Shown piece by piece: positions 21,783 to 32,850 of a stretch of DNA of 64,000 nucleotides. The position numbers were made by a program, and so were the translations under genes. Source of the DNA: Siphonodentalium dalli (lineage: Eukaryota; Mollusca; Scaphopoda; Gadilida; Siphonodentaliidae); assembly GCA_032622095.1 (NCBI GenBank), contig CP136063.1, forward strand, positions 278,373,426 through 278,437,425. The letters are read 5' to 3'. The notes beneath the pieces are model-generated. The model was not told where the DNA came from and made no database searches. It worked only from the letters and a program-made list of their open reading frames with translations. Position 1 is the stretch's first letter, and each line of letters opens with the position of its first letter.

Positions 21783-23877
21783 ATGAGATATCTCGCAGCA
21801 TATTGCCTGGCCGTTGCCGGTGGCAACGAAAAACCAACCAAAGATGACATCAAAAAGATCATCGGTAGCGTGGGAGTTGACATTGACGAAGAAAGACTCG
21901 ACTTTGTCTTCAAACAAATGAAAGGAAAGAACGTGGATGATTTGATAGAGGAAGGTATGTGCATCGTTTAGATGTAGATCAATTCATGCATAATTATATA
22001 TTTCATTGGTTTGAATGAGTATATATTTTTAGGAAGACTTTTAGTCTTGCATGCATATTGTAGGTTAACCATTATTTTTTCTGTGTCTATGTGTATTATC
22101 ATATATTACAATTTTAGCCTTACAATTTTAGCCAAATGAGAATAAATGCATGTTCCGGAACAATTATTGTACTGTGTGGTCTCTGTATACACGCAATCTT
22201 CCCTGACGGCAAACACCTCTCCGCGTCGATATATATATACACGTCAATGGTATAATTAATGTTAATTAATATATTTAAATAATTTGATATAAAGACATGT
22301 CGTAGTTTGATTTTATGTAATAATCTATTAACCATGCACATGAAAAAAATTTAACACGTCGAATGGGCGCTATCTTAAAGATACCGATTCTGATTCGAAA
22401 CATATAGAGACTTTAAGCCACATTTCGGCTAACCGGGTATAAATGAAATTGGTTCTTCTTTCACTTGTTTCAACCCTCGATAACGTAACACTGTTTGACA
22501 ACAAAAGTTACTATATTTAGAACAGTAAGCTGCTCGGTTATAAACTATGCTCATAAGTTTGATATATAATTCGTTTCCAAAAATATACTTCTATATATGT
22601 CTAATGTCAAATAGGACTGCGTGCATAATATAGTATAATATCTTATCAAATGGGTGCTTTTACTTCATTGGTTGCAGGTACGGAGCTGTTGGCGTGCGTG
22701 TTTGGCTCTGCATTAGAAATCGAAGCAGAAAATATCCCAGAAGAACCAGAAAAGAAAGAAGGTAAATATACTAAGGGACCTTTTACTAATACTTACTGCA
22801 TTAAAGGGGGACTGTACATTAAATCCGGTCATTTATGGTACCATCTACTTTTATACTCAACAGAATATAGGCAAAAACATGAATGAATTTGAGCCATGGA
22901 TTAGTGCATAATACACTCTTGTGCTATATGAACGATGCAGACGACATGGCAATTATAATGATAATTAGCTTATATATGACTCGAGTCTTGGTGTTGTTTA
23001 CATCGTTCATAGACCAAATGAGTGTATTTTGCACTCATGCATGGCTCAAATTATTCATTTGTTGCATATATTCTGTTGAGTGTAAAAGGAGATGGTCCCA
23101 TAAATGGCCGGACCACTTGAATATAGTATACCTGCATCATGTCGAAATTAAGTAGAAAAATAAACCCCATTTACACGCAGTAAGCCAAAATACTGAAATG
23201 TAATTTTCACTAAACATCGGGTGGAGCTTGGCGACCACCCTCATTACATTCAGATGGCACTGTATATATAATAAGGAATCATCTTTGCTAGATTGTCATT
23301 ATGAACAAAACATGTGTATTTTAACCGATTAAAACGAGCCTAATTAGTAGCGACATATACTAGAACTTCAGACAGATATATGTTTAGTTGATTGATTGTT
23401 TATTTAACTCAACGCCACAATTAAGTGGGGTACAGAGTACTAATTAACATATATACATAATTATATTTACAAAATGGGGCCACTGTTGTCTGGCTTGCCA
23501 TTTTCATATGGCAGAAGTGTATAGTTGTACTATCATCATCATCATCAACATCATCATCTTCATCATCATCCTCATCCTCATCATCATCATCATCATCATC
23601 ATTATTATCATCATCACCATCGTCATCATCATCATCAACATCATCATCATCATCATCGATTCATCATCATCATCATCATCACCAGTGTATGGATTTATCG
23701 GTGGCATGATATCCAGACGGGTATCTTGTACATCACATGACTTCTTATATTGTACAATTTTATATTCGGTATCGACCGCATTCAAGTTTTCAATGAATTG
23801 TTTCAGAATCAAAAGAACAAGCGAAAGACGACACGGATACAGATGACGACGACATGGGATTTGGACTGTTCGATTAG
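21783..23877 (+). CDS. RPLP2: Acidic ribosomal stalk protein P2-like, three exons
   Basis: P2 forms the flexible lateral stalk of the 60S ribosomal subunit with P1 and P0 and recruits elongation factors. Coding exons read 21783-21954, 22678-22761 and 23807-23877. Both introns are phase 1 with GT/AG ends (ggtatgt, ggtaaat; ttgcag, tttcag), giving 108 aa. The N-terminus (MRYLAAYCLAVAGG, then DIKKIIGSVGVDIDEERLD and MKGKNVDDLIEEG) fits the P2 dimerisation domain. The C-terminus DDDDMGFGLFD is the conserved factor-binding tail. The central hinge is unusual: normally alanine-rich, here ELLACVFGSALEIEAENIP and then acidic/lysine-rich. It may be a diverged paralogue, or a hinge exon may be missed. 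Intron 2 holds a MITE and an ATC microsatellite. Confidence 0.92.
22801..23140. mobile_element. Old foldback MITE inside intron 2 of the P2-like gene
   Basis: The left end TTAA-AGGGGGACTGTAC resembles the AGGGGTACTGTAC family. Long arms fold back: ttatactcaacagaatat, tgaatttgagccatgg and agtgcataatacactc match complements at about 23015-23090. The right terminus has decayed and lacks TTAA. No coding region. Confidence 0.65.
23531..23683. repeat. (ATC)n microsatellite in intron 2 of the P2-like gene
   Basis: About 150 bp of nearly pure trinucleotide repeat with interruptions (caaca, ttatt, cgtc, cgatt). It ends 123 bp before the last P2 exon. Frames encoding runs of His, Ile or Met here are repeat artefacts. 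Confidence 0.95.
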
Positions 23878-24660
23878 CGTGTAGTTGCAGATGCATATTT
23901 GTGCTTTCACCCTCATTTCATGGGTGTCTCAGTACTTTGTGAAGGCGAACGAATATCGACAAAGAGATGAAGACCAGCTAGGATACTGCCCACTGTCAGA
24001 ACAAAAAGGATATAGAACGTCGGTGATACAAATTGAAACTGCTTGAACACAGAAAAGATGTGCATGCGTGGGCTTTATATACATGAATGCGTGGAATAAA
24101 AATTAAAAAAACAACCCTTGAATATCGCAAATTACTTCATCATTTTGGGTAACTTTGTTCATGTAAAGATGTTATATGATTCCAAAAATAATAAAGTGCT
24201 ATGAAATAGGTACTACCAATATGAGGAATTTTGTATACTGCTATATCCAGCGAGTGTCTTCATCGAAGCTTCTTTTAACAAATAATTATATATTTTTACA
24301 CAAATTTTCAGATGTTGAAAATAACCCCTAATGCCATGAAGGCGTTTATAGAATCGTGGTATGTACGGTGATGCATTGATAATTATTGTTAGAAATAGCT
24401 AAGACATCGAGTTTACCAAATTATGCTGAAAGCAGTGTAAACGCCATGTATAACATACGTCAACCACCAGTGACCATATTGGTGGGCATGTTTATCCACT
24501 GCGTTGAGTATGTTCCAATGTGATCCCGCCTGTGGTGGTATTCTCCAATGCCTCAGTTGCAACATTAAAGATGCATAATCCGATTAAGCAGAGAAAGGAC
24601 GGTGGTGGGCTCATCCGAAGATCGTCTTGAATCTTCTTTGGTATTATATCTTCAATAGTC
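23878..24660 (+). other. 3' UTR of the P2-like gene and downstream spacer
   Basis: AATAAA at 24095-24100, 218 nt after the stop, is the likely poly(A) signal. Beyond it no gene is seen until the repeat block at 24.7 kb. Confidence 0.5.
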
Positions 24661-24713
24661 AGGCCGCGGATCGGGAGGAGAAGTCTTGAGGTCGGGATCG
24701 GTCAGCGTCGTAG

Positions 24714-24815
24714 GTGTCTTGAATCTTGTCTTGAATCTTCACTTGGTCTTTGCCTTGTACTTTTGCCTTGATCTATGCCTTGATCTTTGCCTTGATCTTC
24801 GCCTTTGCCTTGTCT
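24714..24815. repeat. ~18-bp tandem repeat (gccttgatctt)
   Basis: Degenerate units of the form cttgatctttgccttgat. It gives an apparent Leu/Cys-rich frame on the plus strand and a Gln/Asp-rich frame on the minus strand. Neither is taken as a gene. Confidence 0.8.
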
Positions 24816-24829
24816 CGGCATCTTGGAAA

Positions 24830-25135
24830 ATGCGGGACGATCCAGCGATGATGCTGGATTGCGCATTTTCAGTTGGTTGTCCACGCCCGGGACCTTCCAA
24901 TGGAGGCATTGGATTGCGGGCTGCTAAGATAGTACGGGACGATCCAGTGATTCCACTGGACTGCGTGCTCTCTTCTGTTACCGCCCGGGACGATCCAGTA
25001 CACCTTATTGGACTGCGGGTCTTTTCTGGAGCGGGATACGGGACGGTCTAGCATATATAGCCTGCTTGACTGCGTATTCTAAAACCCGGGACGGTCCAAT
25101 GAGCCTATTGAACTGCGGGTCTTTTCAGCCACAGA
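24830..25135. repeat. ~55-65-bp tandem repeat (cgggacgatccag), five units
   Basis: Units marked by cgggac(g/c)(a/g)(t/g)ccag occur near 24833, 24943, 24997, 25040 and 25088, each with a following ttggactgcgggtctt-like segment. It sits next to the gccttgatctt repeat. No function is recognised. Confidence 0.75.
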
Positions 25136-25157
25136 GAAGCTGTTTGCGTTGTAAAAA

Positions 25158-25603
25158 ATCCGATTAAGCGCCCCTCAATTACTATTTATTTGGATTCGGG
25201 GGGGTTAAAAATATTTGATTCGAGTCGAGGAACCCACCACCTATCAAAGCTCAGAGTTATTAGATATCGATTATTGAAATCTATCATTTTTCATAATCGA
25301 AAATTATTAGTGGCCCAGTAAACAGTCGACGAGCCGACGGTCTCGGACCATACGTGGATGAAGATGGATTGTCAAATATCTAACACACTGACAAAGCCGG
25401 CCACTTTTAGAGTTATCCAGCTTTATCCGCAATTTGGTCCGAGACCTTCGACTTTTTCCCAGGCGCCAAAAAGTATCCGTAGTGAAAATAAATCGATTTA
25501 AATTAGAGATAGCTGATCACTCTGAGCTTTGATGGGTGGGTTCCTCGACTTGAATCAAATATATTTTACCGCCGAAGCCAAAGCAATCGTAATTTGGGAG
25601 CGT
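25158..25603. mobile_element. Internal fragment, AGGTACTCAATCC MITE family
   Basis: Contains tcaattactatttatttgg, ttgattcgagtcgaggaa and agctcagagttattagatat, with matching inverted segments (ctgagctttgatgggtggg, ttcctcgacttgaatcaa) at the right. Terminal AGGTACTC sequences are missing, so the element has lost its ends. Confidence 0.6.
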
Positions 25604-25939
25604 TCATTAATTTTTAGATTTTTTTAGATTGAACTCTGACCTTCTGTTGAACAAACAAAATAATAATTTTATTTTTAATTTAAATTTTTGTTTTTAATTT
25701 ATATAACTAAAAAAAAATTATAAGTTTTTAATTTTCTTTTTAGATTTTTAGATTGAAACTTTAAAATTTTGTTTTAATTGAATTTTTATTTTTTGTTTTC
25801 AATTTTATTTTGAAATTTGATTTTGAAATTTGATTTTTACATTTTTAGATTGAAACTTCTTGCTCAAAAGTTTAAAATTTGGGAAAAAAAATTTATATGT
25901 TTTTTTTAATTTAATTTTAATTTAAAAAAATAAGGCCGT
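25604..25939. repeat. T/A-rich low-complexity tract
   Basis: Almost only A and T, built of tttttaattt, gattttgaaattt and tttagattgaaact motifs, several repeated. No gene. Confidence 0.85.
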
Positions 25940-26501
25940 TTAAAGGTACTCAATCCGTAAAGAGGGTCCCCATCTCAACAGATTCCAACAACAACAATCC
26001 GATCAGAGGGTCCTATATTACTATTTCTTTGGCTTTGGGGGTAAAAAATATTTGATTCGAGTCGAGGAACCCATCAAACAAAGCTCAGAGTTATTAGATA
26101 TTGATTTTTGAAATTTGTTAACTGCTCGAGATGAGTACTAATAACTGCCGTCAATTTGGTAACCTGCTCGAGATTTTACGCCAAAAATCTATTCAAACAG
26201 ACAAGGATGGATAACTCTATTATCAAGTGGTAATAATAACGAAATTTTGACTGTCTTCTGGCATTCGGCAAACCTCGTCAGATTCCTTCACCGTTTCAGA
26301 GGTCACAGGTCGAGGAGTTCAGAATGTGTCTTCTGGGCCAGAAAGAATTCCCGATAATGAAAAATAATAGATTTCTAAAATCGATATCTAACAAATCTGA
26401 GCTTTGATGGGTGACTTCCTCGACTCGAATCAAATATTTTTGACCCCCGAAGCCATTGAAATAGTAATTGAGAGGAGTTTTATCGGATTGAGTACCTTTA
26501 A
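25940..26501. mobile_element. MITE, AGGTACTCAATCC family, ~560-bp copy
   Basis: TTAA-AGGTACTCAATCCG at the left and CGGATTGAGTACCT-TTAA at the right. The left half has tgattcgagtcgaggaac and gagatgagtactaataactg. The right half has the complementary order. It is larger than the 777-1132 copy because of internal sequence (aaacagacaaggatggataa) also present at 51004-51480. Confidence 0.8.
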
Positions 26502-26610
26502 CATCTGCCGGGGGGTAACCCTAGGCACCACACCAAATGTTTAAATCGGTCAAGGGCTCTGGAAGAAAAATTACAAACAGAACAGACAGACATATCCCTG
26601 AACTCTTATA
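26502..26610 (+). mobile_element. Short retroelement tail fragment
   Basis: Reads acatctgcc, then aaatcggtcaagggctctgg and acagacagacatat. A similar fragment lies at about 34134-34235 (aacatctgccagggtaccct, aaatcagtccagggatcatgg, aaaacagacagaaagactg). These look like dispersed 3' ends of LINE/SINE elements. The class is not determinable. Confidence 0.4.
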
Positions 26611-27567
26611 ATATATCTAAATCAGAGAACACACATTCGTTTTACCATTAAATGTGAAAATTATGACAAGTGTCATGCTAAATGAAAAAAAAAATTATAA
26701 TCACGGATAAATTTATAACATTATGCCGCAAATATAAATCTCAGTATATTATGATATGACAAAAAAAAAAGTTGTTTGAATATAACCAATTTAACACTAA
26801 ATGTATGCATGAATATCAAAATTAGGGTGAAGAAAGATGGCAGCAGAATTTTCAATGCAGCCATTGGCCGGCTCAGTCACTGATTGGACGAAGATATCCG
26901 CTAATAATTATTTGATTGACAGCTCATGAATTCCACGAAAAAGCGGCCATGGATACCGATAATTGGTATTTGCATCATAAGCATGTCATCGGGGAATGTT
27001 GTTGCTTCTTCTGTATTTCATTATTACTATCCAATGAATATATTTTGGAATGGTCATTGCCCTCACTATACAATCTCTTAAACACCAGATATTGTGTGAC
27101 TGGGGATCAATGATGCGCGCATGCGCAGTCAACGCATATTTTCATATTTTGCCAAATAAGGTCAAATGAACCAAAATATCATTTTCAAGCAGCTCAAGGG
27201 TCATTCTAGGTTAATAGTGAGGCATGTGTGGAAATGTTATTTTTGTCACATTTCCCATATCACAATCTGCCTCAATTACCATAGTATCCCCTTTTTGCAC
27301 ATATATTTTAGTAAAATGACGGTTTAACCCCTTCAATAACCCGTTTCTAAGGTAAAAACAGTCGCATAGCAACCGTTGCCATGGAAAGTATTTTCGTGAT
27401 TGCCCCCATATCTGAAAATAATACGTGGGACCTAATATACACATGTGCCAAGTTTTATGCTTTTATGACAATGTCCGCATTTGTTACACAAAAAACTATA
27501 CCTAAAAAAATCGCACGGTGATTCCGTCACGCCCGTTGTGTGATTCCGTCACGGCGAACAAACCGAG
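26611..27567. other. Unassigned sequence, possible part of a larger element
   Basis: No gene. The phrase acagctcatgaattcca near 26920 is inverted at about 28240 (ggaattcatgagctgt), and tgattccgtcacg occurs at about 27520, 27541, 28060 and 28224. A single ~1.4-kb element may span this interval, with the MITE at 27568-27898 inserted in it. Confidence 0.4.
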
Positions 27568-27898
27568 TTAAGTGCCACCGCACACGCTGTGATTAAAATC
27601 GTAAGTGGGGAAAATCGCAGGAGGAAGCATCCAATGCGCATGCCCACGACAATATCGTAGCCAAATCGTAGCAATCAAGCACTGTTTGATTTTACCAGGA
27701 AAATCGTGGCGTGACTTTGGCAACGCGCGCGATCGTAGCTGTCACATGACCACTGTCGCACTGGTCATGTTGTAAATACCACGAAAATCGTAGCTGCAAA
27801 GATCGCAGCACCGTAGCGTCTGCGGGCAAGCTACGATTTCTCCACCTACGATTTTCCCCACTTACGATTTTAATCGTAGCGTCTGCGGTGGCACTTAA
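27568..27898. mobile_element. MITE with GTGCCACCGC ends and TTAA flanks
   Basis: TTAA-GTGCCACCGCACACGCT at the left and GCGTCTGCGGTGGCAC-TTAA at the right, 331 bp. The subterminal block gattaaaatcgtaagtgggg is inverted near the right end (ccccacttacgattttaatc). The interior is unusually rich in cgtagc and gcgatcg motifs. No coding region. Confidence 0.85.
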
Positions 27899-29158
27899 CT
27901 AGCAATATACACACAAGTGTGTGACAATGCGGCTTTTTTTCTGCAAGTATAATGTATCTACTTTGCTCATTGAGAACTTTTTCCAGGTCAGTTTGGCTGA
28001 ATGAGCAGGGTTCTTCAATTGTACGGACCTACCCTCATATTGATGGCACTTTTTTGGTGATTCCGTCACGGACACAATTTGACCCAGAGTGAGATGATAC
28101 CTAAATACACAACTAAACAACTTAGTATAGTATGTACAATGTTTTTCATTTTAAGCGGTACCCTACTGGTCATAATTTTAGATTTTATAGGCCACAGAAA
28201 AGTGAAATTCCGTAAAATTTGGTGATTCCGTCACGCTGGAATTCATGAGCTGTGGAAAGGTCCATTGCCATTTCGCGGTCAACTGCGTTGAATTGTGCCA
28301 TATTAACTATACTATATATCTGGAAGAAGAAAAAAAAACATAACCTGTTTGGTGACTAGTTTGGATACCGTGCTGTCCAAATTTTTTAAAAGTCAAATTT
28401 ACGTAACAGAAATGAGTATCCATACGATGTTTTGACTGACATCAATTACAAACCCAAATCCGAGGTTACCAAACCCGTTATCTACTCAATATTATCCGGA
28501 TGAGAAGAGTTGAATGGGACCGGCAATGTAATGGTAACATAAGGTTGGAGTGCAGCTGTGGATAATTTGCCAAGTAATTTTGCTAAGTCTTGTTGGACAA
28601 TAAAAACCGAAATCCTACAGATGATTGTGACGCTGGGAAAGCTTAGGTCGTAATTGGGAAAATCCAATTTCTAAAAATATACGTGACGTCATAAAGGAGG
28701 GAAAATGCTGCGCGAGAGAAGAAACAGTATAATACCCGGGTAAATTGAACTTATATTGTATATTTAGTTTTAAATTTGAAGATGGTGATGTCAATTATGA
28801 CACCCATCAAAACACACTAATTTTTATTCATCATATAAGTTTATAAGTTATGAAAATTTGAACAGTAAATTCAATAATCATGATATTGAATTTGATAATT
28901 ACCTAAAATGCTAAATGATCAGAATTCAGATGCAGACATTGCAGAGTTGTTTAACATTTAATTACTAATAATATTTTACGTATATAAGAGTGATGGTTGG
29001 ACCAGTATCAGGTTATATGATGCTGAAACATGTCATAAAGCTACTATGACTACTATCATAACTATGACTCTATGAGTATAGTATGAGATAACTTGTAGTT
29101 GGCAACTGGGTCCGAATTTACCAGTGTATGGGAGGCCAATTTCACATTTAATAATTAA
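27899..29158. other. Unassigned sequence
   Basis: Contains two more tgattccgtcacg copies (about 28060 and 28224). Otherwise no structure or gene is recognised. Confidence 0.4.
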
Positions 29159-29224
29159 TTGTGCTTAAGCGCAATCAATTGCGCTTAAGCACAATCAATT
29201 GCACTTAAGCGCAATTAATTGCAC
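29159..29224. repeat. Palindromic satellite (aattgcgcttaagcgcaatt), left part
   Basis: Units of AATTGCGCTTAAGCGCAATT, itself a perfect 20-bp palindrome, are arranged head to tail with small variants (cac for cgc). The tract continues at 29825-29930 on the other side of a MITE. A separate tract lies at 32727-32850. Confidence 0.9.
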
Positions 29225-29824
29225 TTAAAGGGGTACTGTACCCAAGATGTTGTTGTTGGTTTCTATAATCCCCGAGTCGGAGAATAAGGTAACAACTTTT
29301 CCATTTTTTGAAAGTATGTTGAGTACGAAGTATTGTTACGGATGGCAAATTTACCGGAATGCAAAAATACAAATTGTCGTTGTCGAGTAATTTTTGTACA
29401 GTTTTCAACCAAATGAATCAAATAAACATTATAGTATATGCTTAGTAGTCCCATATACTCATTTAAGTTAGTGTATGGTCACTAGTCAATGAGTGGCTTG
29501 GGTTTTCTCCCCGTATAAGCATAATGTTTCAAACGATCGTGTGTGCAATTGTTTTATTAATCCAGTATCCCTCAATTATAATTTGATTACGTTTTGTACA
29601 TGGAAATTCCAATTTTAAGAGACGCCATTTTATGGCTGGAGCCATAAAATCAATTTATATTAAATTATTAACTTTTAAATTATTAAATTTTAAGATAGCC
29701 TATTAACCTGAGCGTTTACAGAATACATCTTCGACTCAAATTACTTATATTTCTATATAGTATCGATACTAGATCGTTGTTATCACCGGGAATTTATTGA
29801 AAATGGCGTACAGTACCCCTTTAA
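29225..29824. mobile_element. MITE, AGGGGTACTGTAC family, inserted in satellite
   Basis: 600-bp copy of the family, opposite in orientation to 4473-5062. It reads TTAA-AGGGGTACTGTAC at the left and GTACAGTACCCCT-TTAA at the right. On both sides the same cttaagcgcaa satellite continues, so the target TTAA came from the satellite unit itself. This is direct evidence of TTAA-specific insertion. Confidence 0.9.
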
Positions 29825-29930
29825 GGCTTAAGCGCAAATAATTACGCTTAAGCACAATCAATTGCGCTTAAGCACAATCATTGCGCTTAAGCGCAATTAA
29901 TTGCAATCAATTGCGCTTAAGCGCAATTCA
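29825..29930. repeat. Palindromic satellite, right part
   Basis: Continuation of the aattgcgcttaagcgcaatt array interrupted by the MITE. It includes diverged units (caaataattacgcttaagc). Confidence 0.85.
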
Positions 29931-30000
29931 TGGTTATATGTAACAAAACACCCCTGGTGATGAATAAATAGGTTTCTCCATAACTTAGCATTAACTCCTA

Positions 30001-31629
30001 TTGACATGTCACCTCTTGGTTTCATTGGTTTTTCTGGATGCTAAATCCGCATTCGACGTAGTATCAACAGAAATTCTACTTTGGAAACTCTACTTTTACG
30101 ATATACACCCACAACTGTGGGCAGCAATCAATCAGCTACATCATAACTGCCACTCAGTAGTAAAATTGGCAAATTCTACATCCAAAGAATTTAAAGTCTT
30201 ACAAGGAGTGCGACAAGGCGGAATTATCAGCGCTGATTTGTACAAAATATATATCGAAGATCTTTTGCACGACCTACAACGTACTACCATCGGGACTTCA
30301 ATCGGAAATATCAACATCAACGCCACAGCCTGTGCTGACGACATCGCACTTATCGCTACAAGTCCTGAAGAACTCCAGCTATTAATCAACATAGCATATG
30401 AATACAGCACCCGTCATCGTTACCTACTGCAGCCGCAAAAAAGTGTCATAATAAATATGAAACCGTCAAGCAGGTCGAAAATTCATACCACTCAGATGCA
30501 GCTAGGAAACGTCTCAATGCCAACGACCGACCAAACAACACATCTCGGAATTGTACGATCGGACAGTAATGAGAAGACTGCGTGCTCATGCAACAATCGA
30601 GAACAACATTAAAAAATCTAGGCGAGCGGCATACAGTATCTTTCATTTCAGGATTTCATGGGAATAATGGCCTTGATCCGGAGACATGTATTCATTTATA
30701 TGAAATATACATCTTACCTATATTAACATACGGATGTGAAATCATCATACCACATGCTGGGAACTTAAAGAAACTTGAGGATTATAAAAAAAAGCTACTC
30801 AAGCATGTCATGTCGTTACCATCTAACACATCAGATCTCGCAGTATACATCATATCAGGAACACTACCAGTCGAAGCGCAGATCGACATGAAAACGCTAA
30901 CATTCTATTATAACATCTGCCTACAAGACAACAAATGCATAGAAAAACAGTTAGCATATCGACAACTACTGATGAAAGTTATGAACAGCAACAGCTGCAT
31001 GGTTCGTCGATGTCAAAAAGATATTATTCAAGTATCAACTCCCGGCTCCACTTGACCTCCTAAACCAACCATATACAGGAGCTGTTTGGAAAAAGATGAT
31101 GAAGAAAACCATCATCCAGTACTGGAAGCTCTCTATTTCAACCGATGCAAAGACAGCCAAGAGTCTTCGCTACCTCAACACTGATTCATATCAACCTGGT
31201 ACACCTCATAAAACTCTAAATATCAAAAGAACAACGACAGTCGAACTACAGAAGACCAACCTGAAGCTGAAATTGGCCACTGATACATATATGCTCCAAT
31301 ACCATAGGCATAAATTTCGCATCCAAAACTCCAACGGTATCTGCCAATTATGTGACGAAGATGATGTTGAAAACAGGGAACATTTTTTGCTACACTGCCC
31401 AATATTAGAACCGATTAGATCCAAATTCATACCATCACTAGCAGAAGCAACATCGCAACTACTGAATATCAACTTTCACAACCTGTCGGATCAGAACAAA
31501 ATTCAAATCATCATCGACTCCAGTGGTTTTCCATCTAATGAAGAATTCTACACAGCAGCAGAAGGCCGAAGCAATATCCAAGAAGATGATATACTGTCTA
31601 CACACTGCAAGACACAGAATCCTAAATAG
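30001..31629 (+). pseudogene. 5'-truncated, frameshifted LINE reverse transcriptase
   Basis: Three consecutive frame segments together read as one non-LTR retrotransposon ORF2. Segment 1 (to about 30.56 kb) has RT motif A (FLDAKSAFD, Asp at 30037-30039), motif B (QGVRQGGIISADLY) and the catalytic motif as CADD, not the usual YADD, at about 30331-30342. Segment 2 (about 30582-31040, another frame) has the thumb-like GLDPETCIHLYEIYILPIL and PVEAQIDMKTL. Segment 3 (about 31045-31629, first frame) ends in a zinc-binding CQLC...HFLLHC motif. Two frameshifts and the absence of endonuclease and RT fingers mark it as dead. Clade unassigned. The 3' side runs to a gtaaaagtaaaagtaa tail near 31.79 kb. 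Confidence 0.88.
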
Positions 31630-32218
31630 CCCTCTGTTGTAACTAGCCATGCACAATCGACACAGTCTCATTTAAAATTTTCATCACATGTACAGCAGTA
31701 AACGGATGAAGGAAACCTGTATATACAGAACGGTGATAGCAATATCAAAAGTTGTCCACCAGGACGGATCGAAGGAGTAAAAGTAAAAGTAATTGGTTTG
31801 ATTTGGTAGGGAGCTAGCCCAACTTCTTTATCAAAATGGCTGACTCGCAATAGTATCACCTTCTGTTTTAGTTGGAGCGACTCGTGATAGTATTATATTA
31901 TCTTCGGTATATATTAGTTGGGACTACTTGCAATAGCATTACTTTCTGTATTAGTCGGGGCGACATTGATTTTCTTAAATTTTCGAGTATACAGGCACAT
32001 CATATGAGGGAAGCAAGCCCTCGGTGACACCACATTCACACTATATGATCATGGAAATACTATAGATTTGTGCAAGAGATGTTGATTTAATAAGAAAAAC
32101 TAGAGCTCCAGGACTGAGACACCAAAGCTCCAGTGATTACACACCATTTTTTGGACAGGGATGCTGATAATATGAAAATAGGGTTTTTTCCCCCTGATTT
32201 AAGTCAATAAGTAAACCA
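31630..32218. other. LINE 3' region, then unassigned sequence
   Basis: About 31630-31800 is probably the 3' UTR of the LINE relic, ending with a gtaaaa-type simple repeat. After that, short repeated phrases (gcgactcgtgatagtatta, ggactacttgcaatagcatt, ggggcgacat) suggest a degenerate ~65-bp tandem repeat at 31830-31965. Confidence 0.45.
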
Positions 32219-32432
32219 TACAGTAATGCTCTAATTAATCGACTCCTTAACCACAGCAGAATTATGCATAACTTTTCAGGATTTAGTCGGAAATATGGCT
32301 TGTTGCCATTCATTGGAAAGCTCTCGAGAGCTTTTCGATGAATGGCAACAAGCCACATTTCCGACTAAATCCTGAAACGTTACCCATAATTCTGCTGTGG
32401 TTAAGATGTCGATTAATTAGAGCATTACTGTA
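32219..32432. mobile_element. Palindromic MITE with TA-CAGTAATGC ends
   Basis: About 214 bp, nearly a perfect palindrome. It runs TA-CAGTAATGCTCTAATTAATCG to a mirror-image right end GCATTACTG-TA. The apex lies at gaaagctctcgagagctttt. Five relatives are at 37486-37702, 49625-49820, 52465-52604 (truncated), 59821-60039 and 63552-63787. TA flanks and CAGT termini fit the Tc1/mariner/pogo group, an inference from the ends. Confidence 0.85.
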
Positions 32433-32726
32433 TGAGGTAAGAAAGCCCTCATGCACTGACACCGCATGCATGTATAGGCTAAAATCTGTGCAAAAATACA
32501 TTAAAAACATCATACAAAAATTTACTAAGAGTTCCGGGAAGGCGACATCAATTCTTTGGATAGAGGGATGCTGATAATATGTAATTAGGGATTCTCCTTG
32601 TTGAACACATACTCACAGTTGACTGTTGAGTACAGGTCAAAATTAGCCCAATGCTCATCTTGTGTTGCTAGGTGATACACCAGGTCATGCTAATAGTTTA
32701 TGGGTAGGTTAGATAGTAGTCACAAT

Positions 32727-32850
32727 TATGCTTAAGCGCAATTGATTGCGCTTAAGCGCAATTGATTGCGCTTAAGTGCAATTAATTGCGCTTAAGCGTA
32801 ATTAATTACGCTTAAGCGTAAATGCCCTATTTGCGCTTAAGCACAATATG
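32727..32850. repeat. Palindromic satellite, second tract
   Basis: Further cgcttaagcgcaattgattg units related to 29159-29224 and 29825-29930, about 2.8 kb away on the far side of the LINE relic. Variants with cgtaa instead of cgcaa occur. Confidence 0.9.

Noticed and set aside
23504-23896. Frames with runs of His, Ile or Met
   Set aside because: Caused by the (ATC)n microsatellite in an intron of the P2-like gene.
24686-25054. 121-aa plus-strand frame and two minus-strand frames
   Set aside because: They span two tandem repeats and have repeat-driven composition.
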